Assembly (NCBI GenBank): GCA_010027395.1
Contig: RGVD01000151.1
Location: 1 to 6,594, forward strand
Length of the DNA stretch: 6,594 nt
Reading direction: 5' to 3'
From: Bacteroidota bacterium
GTDB lineage: Bacteria; Bacteroidota; Bacteroidia; UKL13-3
Each line of letters begins with the position of its first letter. Position 1 is the stretch's first letter. Positions 6,390 through 6,594 of this stretch are shown here, one piece after another. The notes beneath the pieces were generated by a model. The model was given only the letters and a program-made list of their open reading frames with translations. It was not told the DNA's origin and did not search any database. The position numbers and the translations under genes are program-made.

Positions 6390-6463
6390 AATATCAAATG
6401 AGTTATATTTATTTTTTCTAAATAGTTTACAAAACAAATACACTAACCGCATAATATTAATGG

Positions 6464-6493
6464 TTTGTCGTTAAACAAACTGTTATAAATTGT
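6464..6493 (+). promoter_or_regulatory. Possible dxs promoter
   Basis: TTTG (6464-6467), an 18-nt spacer and TAAATTGT (6486-6493) lie 13 bp before the dxs ATG. The -7-like octamer is identical to the one before the universal stress protein gene. The -33-like TTTG lies in the left arm of a small hairpin, GTTTGT/ACAAAC (6463-6468 and 6475-6480, 6-nt loop), which is too AT-rich and lacks the T-tract needed to call a terminator for the upstream gene. Confidence 0.35.
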
Positions 6494-6506
6494 GTTATTA
6501 TACCAA

Positions 6507-6594
6507 ATGAAAATCGAAGCAGGTCCCTATCTAAGTCAAATACAATTTCCTGATGATCTAAAGAAATTTAAGGAGGAGGATTTAGTAAAAGTAA
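6507..6594 (+). CDS. dxs: 1-deoxy-D-xylulose-5-phosphate synthase, N-terminal fragment (cut by window end)
   Basis: Only 29 codons are visible: MKIEAGPYLSQIQFPDDLKK, then FKEEDLVKV. This is the typical start of Bacteroidota Dxs proteins (a short lead, then a strand ending in [NQ]xPxDL[KR]K and an acidic EEDL helix start). Dxs joins pyruvate and glyceraldehyde-3-phosphate using thiamine diphosphate, the first step of the MEP isoprenoid pathway, in the cytoplasm. No catalytic residues fall within the fragment, so the call rests on N-terminal resemblance only. The gene continues beyond the window in the same frame, with no stop seen. The ATG is the first in the frame after the upstream AT-rich gap. 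Confidence 0.75.
   Translation, partial: MKIEAGPYLSQIQFPDDLKKFKEEDLVKV

Noticed and set aside
5631..6397. Minus-strand open frames of 67-103 codons inside the universal stress protein gene
   Set aside because: They are antisense to a clear two-domain Usp gene; their Cys- and Ile-rich translations are typical of shadow frames.
6463..6480. Hairpin GTTTGT/ACAAAC as a terminator after the universal stress protein gene
   Set aside because: The stem is only 6 bp and mostly A-T, and no T-run follows; it fits better as chance overlap with the putative dxs -33 region.
6570..6580. AAGGAGGAGGA, a strong Shine-Dalgarno-like string
   Set aside because: It lies inside dxs and encodes the Lys-Glu-Glu-Asp segment expected in Dxs; no start codon follows at a useful distance in the window.

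Overview
The window reads as ordinary chromosomal DNA from a member of the Bacteroidota. The evidence is a secreted esterase with a type IX secretion (T9SS) C-terminal sorting domain, AT-rich sequence, weak or absent Shine-Dalgarno sites before the starts, several matches to the Bacteroidota promoter form TTG-N18-20-TAnnTTTG, and protein families typical of the phylum (a double-domain universal stress protein, a PAP2-like membrane protein with KISxH and RLxxxxxH motifs, a cysteine-less MGMT-like protein). I cannot assign a genus from the sequence.

Layout. The left 60% (74-3908) is a leftward run of six genes: T9SS-sorted alpha/beta-hydrolase (first), Rieske ferredoxin-like protein, unknown exported 165-aa protein, alkyltransferase-like DNA-binding protein, SAM methyltransferase and gamma-class carbonic anhydrase (last). 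Intergenic gaps are 3, 6, 15, 46 and 3 or 27 bp (depending on the start of the last gene), so one transcript is plausible. The 46-bp gap holds a good internal promoter that would serve the methyltransferase and carbonic anhydrase. The right 40% (4023-6594) is four rightward genes, each with its own upstream gap: a PAP2-like membrane protein, a PaaG-type crotonase, a tandem UspA protein and the first 29 codons of dxs (1-deoxy-D-xylulose-5-phosphate synthase). A 114-bp divergent spacer separates the two blocks.

The genes do not form one obvious pathway: the functions are housekeeping or general (bicarbonate/CO2 or acyl-CoA hydrolysis, DNA alkylation damage, ester hydrolysis outside the cell, lipid-phosphate-like membrane chemistry, acyl-CoA isomerisation, stress response, isoprenoid precursor synthesis). 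I do not see a mobile element, CRISPR array, RNA gene, toxin-antitoxin or defence system, and no convincing new multi-gene system.

The points most worth checking are a roughly 10-residue in-frame gap in the first helix of the crotonase, a promoter whose spacer contains an inverted repeat and which would give an almost leaderless mRNA, and related GGGTTTAAACCC-like palindromes in two intergenic places.
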